The notes: a model not told the origin generated them from the sequence alone. Numbered from the stretch's first letter, positions 1 to 7,171 are shown. The stretch is DNA of 12,186 nucleotides from an uncultured Eubacteriales bacterium (GCA_900554225.1 USGH01000053.1:1-12186); one strand, 5' to 3'. Numbers and translations: made by a program.

Positions 1-355
1 CTCCGCAGAGTCCTTCTTCCTCGTCCTTTGGTGCGCCGCAAGGCAACAATAAAATCTACACGTATGACGTGGTATTCTCTACTGGTGAAGCCAGAATAAA
101 CAATCAAAGCCCAACGCCGATTCCTTATAAAATAACAAAGGATATAAGCCAAACGCAGGTTGATAAGCAGACCGCAAGTCAGACAGGCAAAAGAAATCCG
201 CCGACTGCAAGTCAAACCACCGAACAAGTTCGGTGAGCCGTACTGCAAGTACGTGCAAGCCGCGCGGCGCGGTACTGGATGCCACGGCATCCTCGTACCT
301 GCCGCGCCATAACGTGACTGCAAGTCACAAACATAGGGCGCGGGACAAGTCCCGC
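1..355 (-). repeat. Interspersed repeat copy A (cut by window start)
   Basis: The first 355 bases match copies B, C, D and E elsewhere in the window. Taking the B/C/E direction as sense, copy A lies on the minus strand, with its hairpin-array end at 203-355 next to the RNHCP stop codon. Shared blocks include the CACGT/ACGTG hairpin at 59-71, the GCC-GCAA-GGC hairpin at 35-44 and the conserved AT-rich block at about 130-157, which matches about 9642-9669 of copy D almost base for base. Bases 1-100 match 9521-9620 closely. A 68-codon frame on the minus strand (79-285) has no ribosome binding site and I treat it as non-coding. Confidence 0.85.
203..355. repeat. Array of six short hairpins in copy A
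   Basis: Six perfect or near-perfect inverted repeats follow one another: 203-213 (GACT-GCA-AGTC), 218-235 (CACCGAAC-AA-GTTCGGTG), 240-252 (GTACT-GCA-AGTAC), 277-292 (GGATGCC-AC-GGCATCC, nested in a GGTAC/GTACC and GCGCGG/CCGCGC outer stem up to about 307), 314-328 (GTGACT-GCA-AGTCAC) and 340-355 (GCGGGAC-AA-GTCCCGC). All but the fourth share the core CAAGT (ACTTG on the other strand) while the flanking stem changes. The last hairpin ends four bases from the stop codon of the RNHCP gene, so on the minus strand it could act as an RNA 3' end, although no T-tract follows it. Confidence 0.8.
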
Positions 356-359
356 AGCA

Positions 360-674
360 TCATCCCTCCCCGGCGGTGAGCCGAATCAGCAGCTCCCGAT
401 CGTCGTCGGCGGCGGCTTTGTTCCGGCGGAGCGCACCACACTTCCGGCACCGATGCGTGATCACAAACCCCTTTTTCGGATCCGGATCGGCGCGGATCGG
501 ATCCAGTATCCCCCCGCAGTCCGCCGCACGGTCGCCCGGATTCACGTCCACGTGGAGCGAGCACAGACAGTACGGACAGTGGTTCCGGGAGCTGTAGCCG
601 AGCGGCGGTACCTCTCTCCCGCAGTTTGCACACACAAAGCCGCTGTCGTTCTTGGTAAATCGTTTCGTTTCCAT
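360..674 (-). CDS. RNHCP domain protein (small zinc-ribbon protein)
   Basis: A 104-residue protein with the diagnostic RNHCP string at residues 30-34. Cysteine pairs at C15/C18, C33/C36 and C76/C79 suggest two zinc-ribbon knuckles; C38 and C53 are extra. This is the RNHCP family, short bacterial proteins of unknown biochemical role thought to bind zinc; a nucleic-acid role is only a guess. The start ATG at 672-674 follows a G-rich Shine-Dalgarno-like run (GGGGGG) about 12 bases upstream. It lies 84 bases downstream of rnz on the same strand with no terminator visible between them, so it is probably the second gene of the rnz transcript. Its stop is almost touching the hairpin array of repeat copy A. 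Family assignment is firm, function is not. Confidence 0.88.
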   Translation of the reverse strand: METKRFTKNDSGFVCANCGREVPPLGYSSRNHCPYCLCSLHVDVNPGDRAADCGGILDPIRADPDPKKGFVITHRCRKCGALRRNKAAADDDRELLIRLTAGEG

Positions 675-758
675 GTGATCTGTTTTTCCCCCCTGCCAAA
701 TCCATGCCCGTCCAAAGCGGGATGGAGCGCGCTGCCACGCCGTTTTCCATACGCCCGC

Positions 759-1667
759 TCATTCATCCGGGAACCGCAGCGTGATCGTCTCGCCGTCCCT
801 TGCCAGATGCGCCTGCGGATACAGCTTCGTGACCTGCGCCGCGTAGTCCTGCGGATTCGGGAGAGACGGACTGTAATGCGTGAGCCACAGGCGCGTTGGA
901 TTCGCTTCCCTTGCGATCCGGCACGCCTCCGGGATCGTCATGTGGCACGTCTCCCGCGCGCGGTTTTCCTTTGCGTCCTCCGCGAACATCCCCTCTAAAA
1001 TCGCCAGATCCGCCTCCGTCGCCATCCAGCCGATCATCTCCGTCGGGCGCGTATCCGTGGCGTATGTGACGTGCAGACCGCGCCGTACCTCCCCCAGCAC
1101 CATGTCCGGCGTATACGTCACCCCGTCCAGGTCTGCCGTTTCTCCGTTCTGGAGCGTGCGCCACACCTGCATCGGTACGCCGTTTTGCTCCGCCTTTTCC
1201 CGGTCAAACCGCCCGCCCCGCCGCAATCGGAAATCGTATCCAAGGCAGGCACAGGTGTGATGGACCGCGAACGCCGTGACGTCTACGCCGCGATAGGACA
1301 GCGTACTCATGTCCGATAGCGGTACGCATTCCACGGCAAACGGCAGCTCCTGCGCGATCACACAGAGCGACCGCACGATCTCGCCGACCCCCGCAGGGCC
1401 GCAGATCCGTACCTTTTCGCGCCGCCCCTCGTTCCCCATCGTGAGTAATAACCCCGGCAGCCCCGCCACATGATCCGCGTGGAAGTGCGTGAGCAGGATC
1501 AGCCCGATCTTTGCAAGCGAAAACCCCGCCTTTTTCACCGCGATCTGGGTCCCCTCGCCGCAATCGATGAGGATCCCACACCCGTCTACGCGCATATAGG
1601 CGCAGGATAGATGACGGTCGGCGCGCGGTGTGGTTCCGCCGGTTCCGGGAAGTGCGATGTCAAGCAT
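759..1667 (-). CDS. rnz: Ribonuclease Z (tRNA 3' processing endonuclease)
   Basis: A 302-residue metallo-beta-lactamase-fold nuclease that cuts tRNA precursors after the discriminator base to allow CCA addition. The start at 1667 gives the normal N-terminus MLDIALPGTGG and has AAGGAG nine bases upstream; the open frame runs 30 codons further up, but those residues are not family-like and overlap the promoter. Visible motifs: metal-binding THFHADH at 60-66 (H61, H63, D65, H66), a further His at 136/137, D205 in YATDTRPTE, the HMT motif at 242-244 and H264 in LTHYSPS. The region around 152-190 fits the tRNA-gripping exosite arm. Length agrees with the short bacterial RNase Z form (about 300-310 residues). 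It is transcribed from its own promoter, divergent from the deacetylase gene. Assignment is strong. Confidence 0.95.
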   Translation of the reverse strand: MLDIALPGTGGTTPRADRHLSCAYMRVDGCGILIDCGEGTQIAVKKAGFSLAKIGLILLTHFHADHVAGLPGLLLTMGNEGRREKVRICGPAGVGEIVRSLCVIAQELPFAVECVPLSDMSTLSYRGVDVTAFAVHHTCACLGYDFRLRRGGRFDREKAEQNGVPMQVWRTLQNGETADLDGVTYTPDMVLGEVRRGLHVTYATDTRPTEMIGWMATEADLAILEGMFAEDAKENRARETCHMTIPEACRIAREANPTRLWLTHYSPSLPNPQDYAAQVTKLYPQAHLARDGETITLRFPDE

Positions 1668-1728
1668 ACAGTGGGACTCCTTTTCCGTGCAGCATCTTTT
1701 CGTTTCGCGTATGCCGCTTCTCTCCTTT

Positions 1729-1757
1729 ATTATACCATATTCCCGCATGGTTTTCAA
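1729..1757 (-). promoter_or_regulatory. Sigma-A promoter of rnz
   Basis: On the minus strand TTGAAA (1752-1757), a 17-base spacer and TATAAT (1729-1734), with TGG just before the -10 (extended -10). A start near 1722 would give a leader of about 55 bases before the ATG at 1667. The spacer contains CCATGCGG and ATGG, also found in the parA promoter. Confidence 0.85.
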
Positions 1758-1793
1758 TATCCAATCTGCCCCGGAAGAAATCCCGTTTTCCCC

Positions 1794-1822
1794 TTGTAAT
1801 TCGACAAAATCTGTGCTATACT
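1794..1822 (+). promoter_or_regulatory. Sigma-A promoter of the deacetylase gene
   Basis: TTGTAA (1794-1799), a 17-base spacer and TATACT (1817-1822), preceded by TGC, an extended -10. Transcription would start near 1829, about 27 bases before the ATG at 1856. It is back to back with the rnz promoter about 40 bases away. No sporulation-type (sigma-G) signature was recognised. Confidence 0.75.
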
Positions 1823-1855
1823 ATTGTCAGTATCCGCCATACCGGGAGGTATCGT

Positions 1856-2917
1856 ATGTTCCATTGGAATCAAAGATGCGCGGCAGGATTTCTGGCACTG
1901 TCCTTCCTTTGCGCCGCCCTGTCCGCCTGTGCCAAACACCCCGTAAAGCCCTCGCAAAACGGCGTGGGACGCACACAGATCACGGCAAACAACTCTGCCG
2001 CAGCGGAATCGTCAGACGAGAGCGGCGCGACCACTCCGTCCGATACAGCAGCCGCAAACCAAACAACCACAACCGATACCACCGTCGGCGGCGAACCCTC
2101 GTACAGGATCGAAAACGGTAAGTATGTTTATACCATCCCCGCCCCCGACCGCAGCGGGCTGTCCGATCTCTCCGACGTCAACAGCCTCTCCCGCGCCCTC
2201 TTTTCCGACAGCGGCAACGCCACCTCGTGGTACCCCGGCAAGACGGAACGCAATCTGTCCACAGGAGAGGTCACGTATAAGTGGGATCGCGCACAGGATA
2301 CCCTCGACCTGCTCGACAAATACGGCGCGATCTACAGACGGCATACCGATGAAAACGTCGTCTATTTCACCTTCGACTGCGGCTACGAAAACGGCTGGAC
2401 GGAACCGATCCTCGACGTGCTCAAGGAGAAAAACGTCCCCGGTATGTTCTTCCTCGTCGGCCATTACGTCGATACCGCCGAGGATGTCATCCGCCGCATG
2501 ATCGATGAGGGACACCTGCTCGGCAATCACACCAATAACCACCCAGATCTCACTACCGTGGACGCGCAGACCTTTGTCAAGGAGCTTACCGATCTGGAGG
2601 ATAAGGTCAAGGCGAAATTCCCCGACGCGCCCCCCATGCGCTATATGCGCCCCCCGGAAGGCGCCTGCAACGAATGGAGCCTCGCTATGGCCAAAAAGAT
2701 GGACTATACCACCGTCCTCTGGTCGTGGGGCCACCATGACTGGGTCGAAAACGATCAGCCCGATCCCGCCTCCGCCCTCGAAAAGGCAAAGCAGGGCCTC
2801 CACCCCGGCGCCGTCTACCTCTTCCATTGCGTCGGCAGTACCAACCCCGCCATCCTCGGTGACCTCATCGACTATATCCGCGCCCAAGGCTACGAAATCC
2901 ACCCCCTGTGCGACTAA
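1856..2917 (+). CDS. pdaA: PdaA-like polysaccharide deacetylase lipoprotein
   Basis: A 353-residue secreted enzyme of the NodB/polysaccharide-deacetylase superfamily, closest by motif to PdaA, which makes muramic delta-lactam in spore cortex. The ATG at 1856 has GGGAGGT five bases upstream; the longer open frame is rejected because it has no signal sequence and crosses the promoter. Residues 1-25 form a signal peptide with lipobox LSAC (lipidated Cys25). Residues 26-80 are a Ser/Thr/Ala-rich linker. The NodB domain spans about 168-350: TFDCGYENG (172-180), HTNNH (225-229, metal ligands), RPPEG (265-269) and H324 in LFHC. PdaA proteins carry TFDNGYENG; here Cys replaces the Asn while the preceding Asp is kept. 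Followed by a strong terminator, so monocistronic. A vegetative wall deacetylase is the main alternative. Confidence 0.85.
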   Translation: MFHWNQRCAAGFLALSFLCAALSACAKHPVKPSQNGVGRTQITANNSAAAESSDESGATTPSDTAAANQTTTTDTTVGGEPSYRIENGKYVYTIPAPDRSGLSDLSDVNSLSRALFSDSGNATSWYPGKTERNLSTGEVTYKWDRAQDTLDLLDKYGAIYRRHTDENVVYFTFDCGYENGWTEPILDVLKEKNVPGMFFLVGHYVDTAEDVIRRMIDEGHLLGNHTNNHPDLTTVDAQTFVKELTDLEDKVKAKFPDAPPMRYMRPPEGACNEWSLAMAKKMDYTTVLWSWGHHDWVENDQPDPASALEKAKQGLHPGAVYLFHCVGSTNPAILGDLIDYIRAQGYEIHPLCD

Positions 2918-2935
2918 AATAAACCCATACCAAAC

Positions 2936-2972
2936 AAAAAGCTGTTACCCACCCCGGATAACAGCTTTTTTT
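2936..2972 (+). terminator. Rho-independent terminator of the deacetylase gene
   Basis: Stem GCTGTTA (2941-2947) with TAACAGC (2959-2965), a CC/GG extension in the loop and seven T after the stem. A matching A-run on the 5' side means it could also work from the right. It starts 18 bases after the stop codon. Confidence 0.9.
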
Positions 2973-3058
2973 CATTGAAAACAAGAGTACGAAAAGCCCA
3001 AAGCAACAGATCCGCAAGAACCAAATCCATTCCCATCCAGTATAAAGTTCTTGCTCAA

Positions 3059-3525
3059 GAAGGAATCTACGTTGTTCCTTTGACCTTCTTTCTGGCTTCA
3101 CCAGGGGAGAATACCACGTCATACGTGTAGATTTCATTGTTGCCTTGCGGCGCACCAGAGGACAAAGGAGATGGACTCTGCGGGAGTCCCTCTCCTCTAT
3201 CCTCTGGACTCTAACTCCTCACCCTGGGGTTATCCGCTGCGGCGGGGCATTACTGCTGCCGCGGGCTTATACCAATTCAGGTAGCCGGTGTCCGGTGCTG
3301 TTGTTACTCGCCAGTTCCGAATGTAGTTTGGCTATCTGTGTTCGGCTCTGTATCGTTCGCGTTTCAGTCGGGTTTTTGGGTTGTGGTCGTTCGTTTTTCA
3401 TTATTGGGGGGAGGGGCTGTTCGTTCCTGCGGTTACGTGGGGTTTTGCTATGGTCTATCGTTGGATTTGCGCTGACCGCGAATGGAGCGTCAATATGGCG
3501 GATAACGGGGAGGAGAACCTGTAAA
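3059..3525 (+). repeat. Interspersed repeat copy B
   Basis: Sense-orientation copy lacking the mini-hairpin module at its 5' end. It carries the CACGT-CAT-ACGTG hairpin (3115-3127), the GCC-TTGC-GGC hairpin (3142-3151), a 53-nt compound hairpin (3155-3207) and the long 3' part, which runs clearly to CGCTGACCGCG at about 3470-3480 and more weakly to about 3525. It matches copy E almost continuously. Frames on both strands (3145-3570 plus; 3267-3593 minus) have no ribosome binding site and are not kept consistently among copies. Confidence 0.85.
3155..3207 (+). other. 53-nt compound hairpin inside copy B
   Basis: CCAGAGGA (3155-3162) pairs with TCCTCTGG (3200-3207), GGAGA (3167-3171) with TCTCC (3191-3195), and GGACTC (3173-3178) with GAGTCC (3184-3189) around a TGCGG loop. 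An equivalent hairpin lies at 11734-11785 in copy E and, with changed stems, at about 8713-8750 in copy C and near 9510-9540 in copy D. Confidence 0.8.
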
Positions 3526-3828
3526 TTTCGTTCCATCCCCAATATGGTACGGTTTGCTACCATTATATAGGAAACTATATCCCGCAGTCGCATCCAATAG
3601 ACGGCGGATGACTCCTTACTAATGACCGCAGTCTCTCCCCGTAGAAGGCGGATGACCCTCGTCAGCCGCTCGCGAACGATCTACGTAGGGAACGGACGGA
3701 ACCACATTGGGAAGCAATCGGACTTGCACAAACTATATCCATATCCATCCCCATATAAAAGTTTTGCGGAGCTTTTTCAAAAGCGACCGTTCCCCTCGTT
3801 CCCTCGTCCACTCATCCCCAAAATAAAC
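3526..3828. other. Gene-free stretch between copy B and the MORN gene
   Basis: No gene is supported here. Visible items are a small hairpin ATATAG-GAAA-CTATAT at 3565-3580, a GCGGATGAC word occurring twice (about 3604 and 3649), and the inverted repeat at 3771-3784 listed separately. The open frame on the plus strand from 3622 is antisense to the MORN gene. Confidence 0.6.
3758..3784 (-). terminator. Possible weak terminator of the MORN gene
   Basis: On the minus strand GCTTTT-GA-AAAAGC (3771-3784) is followed, after about eight bases, by CTTTTAT. It lies 45 bases beyond the MORN stop codon. The stem is A/T-rich and the T-run short and displaced, so the call is tentative. Confidence 0.35.
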
Positions 3829-4695
3829 TCAAGTCTCAGCAGGCTCCGCAGCCCGTACAATGATGCCGTTTTCGAAGTAACCCGTGTATTCGCGCCCCGT
3901 GGGCCAGGTGTAGGTGCCGTAGCCGGACATCATGTTGTTCTGGAACTCGCCGATGTATTGCTCCCCGTTCGACCACGTGTAGGTTCCCTTGCCGCTGCGC
4001 TCGTCCGCTACAAACTGCCCCTCGTATACGTCCCCGTTCGCATAGGTGTAGATCCCGGAGCCTTCCTTCAGATCGTTCACGTAGGTCCCAATGTAGGCGT
4101 CCCCCTCCGCAAAGCGATATTCCCCGGAGCCGTTCTTCTGATTGTTCGAAAACGACCCCGTGTACGTCGAGCCGTCCGCAAAGGTGTACGTTCCCGCACC
4201 CTCCTTTACCCCGTTCGCAAAGGAGCCCTCGTAAACATCCCCGTTGACATAGGTGTACGTCCCTTCGCCCGAGATCAGATCCCCCACGAACGTCCCTTCA
4301 TATACGTCTCCGTTCGCATAGAGCATCTTCCCGCGCCCCTCCTTCAGGAGATTCCGGTTCAGCTCCCCCTCGTATACGTCCCCGTTCGAGTACGCGATCT
4401 GGTTCCGATCCAGATTCACCTCCGCGGATATGCCGTCCGAATAGATGATCCGCCCCTTGTACGGATAGCCCTCGTCGTCCACCATCCCCAGAAATTTCAC
4501 ATAGGACGTGTCCGAAATGCGCACCTGAATGTACCGCACGCCCATGAAATAGACGGCGGCGAATATGCCGATGAGACAGAGCAGCGCACACAGCAGGATC
4601 GTGAGCATAACGGCACCGAAGCTCCGGCGGCGATGCCTTTTCTGCGGCTTTTGCGGCCTCTGCGGCCTGCGCTGTGGTGTACGATAGTCTTGCAT
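3829..4695 (-). CDS. Membrane-anchored MORN-repeat protein
   Basis: A 288-residue protein. Residues 1-25 are a basic, Pro/Gln/Arg-rich cytoplasmic tail; 27-51 form one transmembrane helix, so the remainder should face outside the membrane. From residue 107 there are seven MORN repeats of 23-24 residues with the pattern YxGxF...G.G.Y.xxxGd (107-130, 131-153, 154-176, 177-199, 200-222, 223-245, 246-268) and a last half-repeat at 269-277; residues 78-106 look like degenerate repeats. MORN repeats build a curved beta-sheet used for protein or lipid contact. The ATG at 4695 has GGGAG nine bases upstream. It follows the par genes on the same strand after a 175-base gap with its own promoter candidate. 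Its partner is unknown; a wall, division or sporulation scaffold is inference. Confidence 0.88.
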   Translation of the reverse strand: MQDYRTPQRRPQRPQKPQKRHRRRSFGAVMLTILLCALLCLIGIFAAVYFMGVRYIQVRISDTSYVKFLGMVDDEGYPYKGRIIYSDGISAEVNLDRNQIAYSNGDVYEGELNRNLLKEGRGKMLYANGDVYEGTFVGDLISGEGTYTYVNGDVYEGSFANGVKEGAGTYTFADGSTYTGSFSNNQKNGSGEYRFAEGDAYIGTYVNDLKEGSGIYTYANGDVYEGQFVADERSGKGTYTWSNGEQYIGEFQNNMMSGYGTYTWPTGREYTGYFENGIIVRAAEPAET

Positions 4696-4835
4696 AAGCG
4701 ATAACTCCCAATCGTGATTTGCCGGACAGACTCCCCCCCGGCGTTCTATCTATGGTTCACGCCGCCTTTCCCGGAGCCCGCGCCCCCACCTGTATGCGTG
4801 TCCGGCACAGAATAGCCCCTTCGCGGCGTTTTTGG

Positions 4836-4864
4836 ATTCTACCTTATCTCTTCCCCTGCGGCAA
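4836..4864 (-). promoter_or_regulatory. Candidate promoter of the MORN gene
   Basis: On the minus strand TTGCCG (4859-4864), a 17-base spacer and TAGAAT (4836-4841). It would give a leader of about 135 bases that holds two interleaved complementary pairs: 4720-4728 with 4799-4807 (9 bp) and 4759-4765 with 4823-4829 (7 bp). The -35 overlaps the last codons region of the upstream gene. Confidence 0.5.
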
Positions 4865-4870
4865 TGCGCG

Positions 4871-5359
4871 TCAGAGCGTCCCCAGAAAATTGTCCAGCAT
4901 GGTCAAAAGCTCCGGCAGCACGAACTGCGCCGCAATCGCCGCCACGGTCAGCAGCACCGCGGCAAGGATCAGCGTCCGGATCGGCGTTTTGCCATTCTCG
5001 TACCGCAGCTGTGCCGGCGCGCGCTTTTCCTCCGGCAGATAAAAGCCCGTCTCCCGGACCGATCTGCCCTCTTCCCCGGCGACCGCGACCATCTTGCGCA
5101 GTGCTTTTCCCGGCTTCAGCGCGCCCTTCAGATACCACTTTCCCCGGATCTCCATTTTGTCCAGGGAAACCGCCTTCTCCGCAGCGTCCGCACCCGTGTC
5201 CCGCAGTGCCCTCACAAACCCGGAGCAGTAGTACTTGTCGAAGGTCGCCAGGATCGAGCCGATGAGCAGCCCCGCGTACAGGATCCAGATGAGCAGCGTC
5301 ATCGTCGTTCCGCCCTTCGGCAGGTTCAGATGTTCAAAATAGTATACCTGTAATCCCAT
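4871..5359 (-). CDS. Two-TM membrane protein of unknown function downstream of parB
   Basis: A 162-residue protein I do not recognise. Hydrophobic helices lie at about 20-40 and 126-148, with a charged 85-residue soluble region between them rich in Lys, Glu and Arg and a short amphipathic tail. The ATG at 5359 has AAGGAGG nine bases upstream; a second Met at residue 20, just before the first helix, is a possible but weaker start. The gene begins 19 bases after the parB stop, with its ribosome binding site in that gap, so it is almost certainly cotranscribed with parA-parB. The second helix near the C-terminus leaves both termini on the same side of the membrane. Its place suggests, without showing it, a link between chromosome partition and the membrane. 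Confidence 0.8.
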   Translation of the reverse strand: MGLQVYYFEHLNLPKGGTTMTLLIWILYAGLLIGSILATFDKYYCSGFVRALRDTGADAAEKAVSLDKMEIRGKWYLKGALKPGKALRKMVAVAGEEGRSVRETGFYLPEEKRAPAQLRYENGKTPIRTLILAAVLLTVAAIAAQFVLPELLTMLDNFLGTL

Positions 5360-5378
5360 GATCGTGCGCCTCCTTTAC

Positions 5379-6272
5379 TCATACCTCATCGAGAAACGCG
5401 TCCCCGGCAAGGCTCCGCAGCAGCTCCTCCAGATCCTCATTGTCCCGGTATTCCAGCTGCAAAACCTTCTTATTCCGCGTCTCCGTGATCTTCACGCGCC
5501 GTCCCGTAGCCGAGGTGAACCGATTTTCCAGCGACGCAAAATAATCCACGACCACTTCCCCGGCTCCCGCATCGTCCTCTATCGCGTCCCTCTGCTGCGT
5601 GTACAGGCGATTCAGCTTCTTCACCAGCGATTCCAGCTCCCGGACGGACAGCGCACTCTGCACACATTTCCGCGCCACGTCCCCGATCTGTCCCTTGTCC
5701 AAAAGACCAAGGAGCGTTCTCGCGTGACCGGCAGACAGCGTCCCGTCCGTCACCAGCTTCACCGCGTCCTCCGGCAGATCGAGCAGCCGCAGCACATTTG
5801 CCACCGCACTCCGCGACCGTCCGATGGAACCGGCGACCTGCTCCTGGCTCAGCCCATATTCGTCCATGAGCTTCCGGATCGCCGCCGCTTCCTCATACGG
5901 ATTCAGATCCTCCCGCTGCAAATTCTCGATCAGGGCATATTTCGCCGCCGCTTCGTCGTCCGCCTCCAGCACCAGTGCCGGGATCTCGGACAAGCCCGCA
6001 AGACGCGCCGCACGGAACCGCCGTTCTCCCGCAATGATCTCGTACCGCTCTCCCGTCTCGCGCACCAGAATCGGCTGAAGGATCCCGTTCGCGGCGATGG
6101 AATCCGCCAGCTGCGACAACGCTTCCGCATCAAAATTCCTACGCGGCTGATCGGCTTTCGGATCGATCTCCGCCATGCGCAGGGTGCGTACCCCGCTGCC
6201 CGTCTCCTCCTCTACGGCATTGTCCACAAAAATGGAATCGAGTCCGCGCCCGAGTCCCTTCATTTTCCCCAT
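5379..6272 (-). CDS. parB: Chromosome partition protein ParB (Spo0J)
   Basis: A 297-residue CTP-dependent DNA clamp that loads at parS and recruits SMC. The N-terminus MGKMKGLGRGLDSIF is typical and contains the KGLGRGL stretch that contacts ParA. The CTP-binding ParB/Srx domain covers about 30-125, with GERRFRAA (82-89) and ENLQREDLNP (116-125). A helix-turn-helix follows at 141-164, with SRS at 153-155 and AGHAR at 181-185, the parS-type residues. The dimerisation domain ends at 297. The start at 6272 was preferred over an ATG at 6284 because AAGGAG lies only one base from the latter; AAGGAG is 13 bases from 6272. The gene starts 34 bases after parA. Length and motifs are normal for the family. 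Confidence 0.95.
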   Translation of the reverse strand: MGKMKGLGRGLDSIFVDNAVEEETGSGVRTLRMAEIDPKADQPRRNFDAEALSQLADSIAANGILQPILVRETGERYEIIAGERRFRAARLAGLSEIPALVLEADDEAAAKYALIENLQREDLNPYEEAAAIRKLMDEYGLSQEQVAGSIGRSRSAVANVLRLLDLPEDAVKLVTDGTLSAGHARTLLGLLDKGQIGDVARKCVQSALSVRELESLVKKLNRLYTQQRDAIEDDAGAGEVVVDYFASLENRFTSATGRRVKITETRNKKVLQLEYRDNEDLEELLRSLAGDAFLDEV

Positions 6273-6306
6273 AGTATTCCCCATTCTCCTTCCACAATCC
6301 GTTCTC

Positions 6307-7068
6307 TCAGATCCCGATCCGCGCAAGCAGCTCCTTTGTCGCCTCGGCATACGCACGGGAGCCCTTATTATAGGGATCGTACAGCACCCCCGGCACACCA
6401 TAACTCGGTGCCTCCGTCAGCTTCACGCTGCGCGGGATCGGCGTGGGAAACAGCTTGTCCGCGTAGTATTTCTTGATTTCGTCCAGCACCTGTACCGACA
6501 GGTTCAGGCGTGCGTTGTACATGGTGACGAGGATTCCGAGAATGCACAGCGACGGATTGTACAGTTTTTTCACCTTGCGGATCGTCAGCATGAGCTGCGT
6601 CAATCCCTCCAGGGCATAATACTCACACTGCATCGGGATCACAACCCCGTTTGCCGCGTTCAGGGCGTTGACGGTCAACAGACTGAGCGACGGCGGACAA
6701 TCGATGAAACAGAGGTCATACCCTTCCGCGGTGGCGAGGAACCGTTTCATTGCCTCCTCCCGCGCCTCCATATCCATCAGCTCAAATTCCGCGCCTGCCA
6801 GTGCGATCTGCGAAGGGATCACGGACAGTCCCGCAACGGAGGTCTCGATGGTACACGCGGCGGCATCCCGTTCTCCGAGGATCCCGTCGTACACGGAGTA
6901 TTTTACCGTTTTTTTCGCAATCCCCAAGCCGGATGTGGTGTTCCCCTGCGGATCGCAATCGACGAGCAGGACCCTTTTGCCGCTTGCCGCACATCCCGCC
7001 GCCATATTCACGCAGGACGTGGTTTTCCCGACCCCGCCCTTCTGATTTGCAAACGCCACCGTATACAT
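6307..7068 (-). CDS. parA: Chromosome partition ATPase ParA (Soj)
   Basis: A 253-residue MinD/ParA-type P-loop ATPase that binds DNA non-specifically and drives ParB-parS movement; in spore formers it also affects DnaA activity. The deviant Walker A KGGVGKTT is at residues 10-17, with the signature lysine (K10), DCDPQGN at 37-43 and the Walker B region FIDCPPSL near the middle. The start at 7068 has GGAGGT five bases upstream and gives the usual MYTVAFANQKGG; the open frame upstream would cross the promoter. It is the first gene of a parA-parB-membrane protein operon and has a near-consensus promoter of its own, with the two parS sites just upstream of it. Confidence 0.97.
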   Translation of the reverse strand: MYTVAFANQKGGVGKTTSCVNMAAGCAASGKRVLLVDCDPQGNTTSGLGIAKKTVKYSVYDGILGERDAAACTIETSVAGLSVIPSQIALAGAEFELMDMEAREEAMKRFLATAEGYDLCFIDCPPSLSLLTVNALNAANGVVIPMQCEYYALEGLTQLMLTIRKVKKLYNPSLCILGILVTMYNARLNLSVQVLDEIKKYYADKLFPTPIPRSVKLTEAPSYGVPGVLYDPYNKGSRAYAEATKELLARIGI

Positions 7069-7099
7069 CGCGCACCTCCCGCATGATAGTAGTACCTTT

Positions 7100-7128
7100 A
7101 TTATAAACCATACCGCATGGAAAGTCAA
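7100..7128 (-). promoter_or_regulatory. Sigma-A promoter of the parA operon
   Basis: On the minus strand TTGACT (7123-7128), a 17-base spacer and TATAAT (7100-7105). The start near 7093 leaves a leader of about 25 bases. The spacer contains CCAT-GCGGT-ATGG and the downstream flank AAAGG, both shared with the rnz promoter. parS copies begin 44 bases upstream of the -35. Confidence 0.88.
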
Positions 7129-7171
7129 CGGGGAAACTGTAAATTCACTGGAAATCGCCCCAATGACAAAA

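Noticed and set aside
2012..2902. 296-codon open frame on the minus strand
   Set aside because: Exact antisense of the deacetylase gene; no ribosome binding site or family motif, open because of the GC-rich codon use of the real gene.
3622..4704. 360-codon open frame on the plus strand
   Set aside because: Antisense to the MORN gene; its repeat-like RPVRV pattern is the complement of the MORN repeats.
6273..6284. Alternative parB start at 6284
   Set aside because: AAGGAG would be only one base from the ATG; the start at 6272 gives a workable spacing and the usual N-terminus.
5358..6476. 372-codon open frame on the plus strand
   Set aside because: Antisense to parB and the end of parA, whose motifs are unmistakable.
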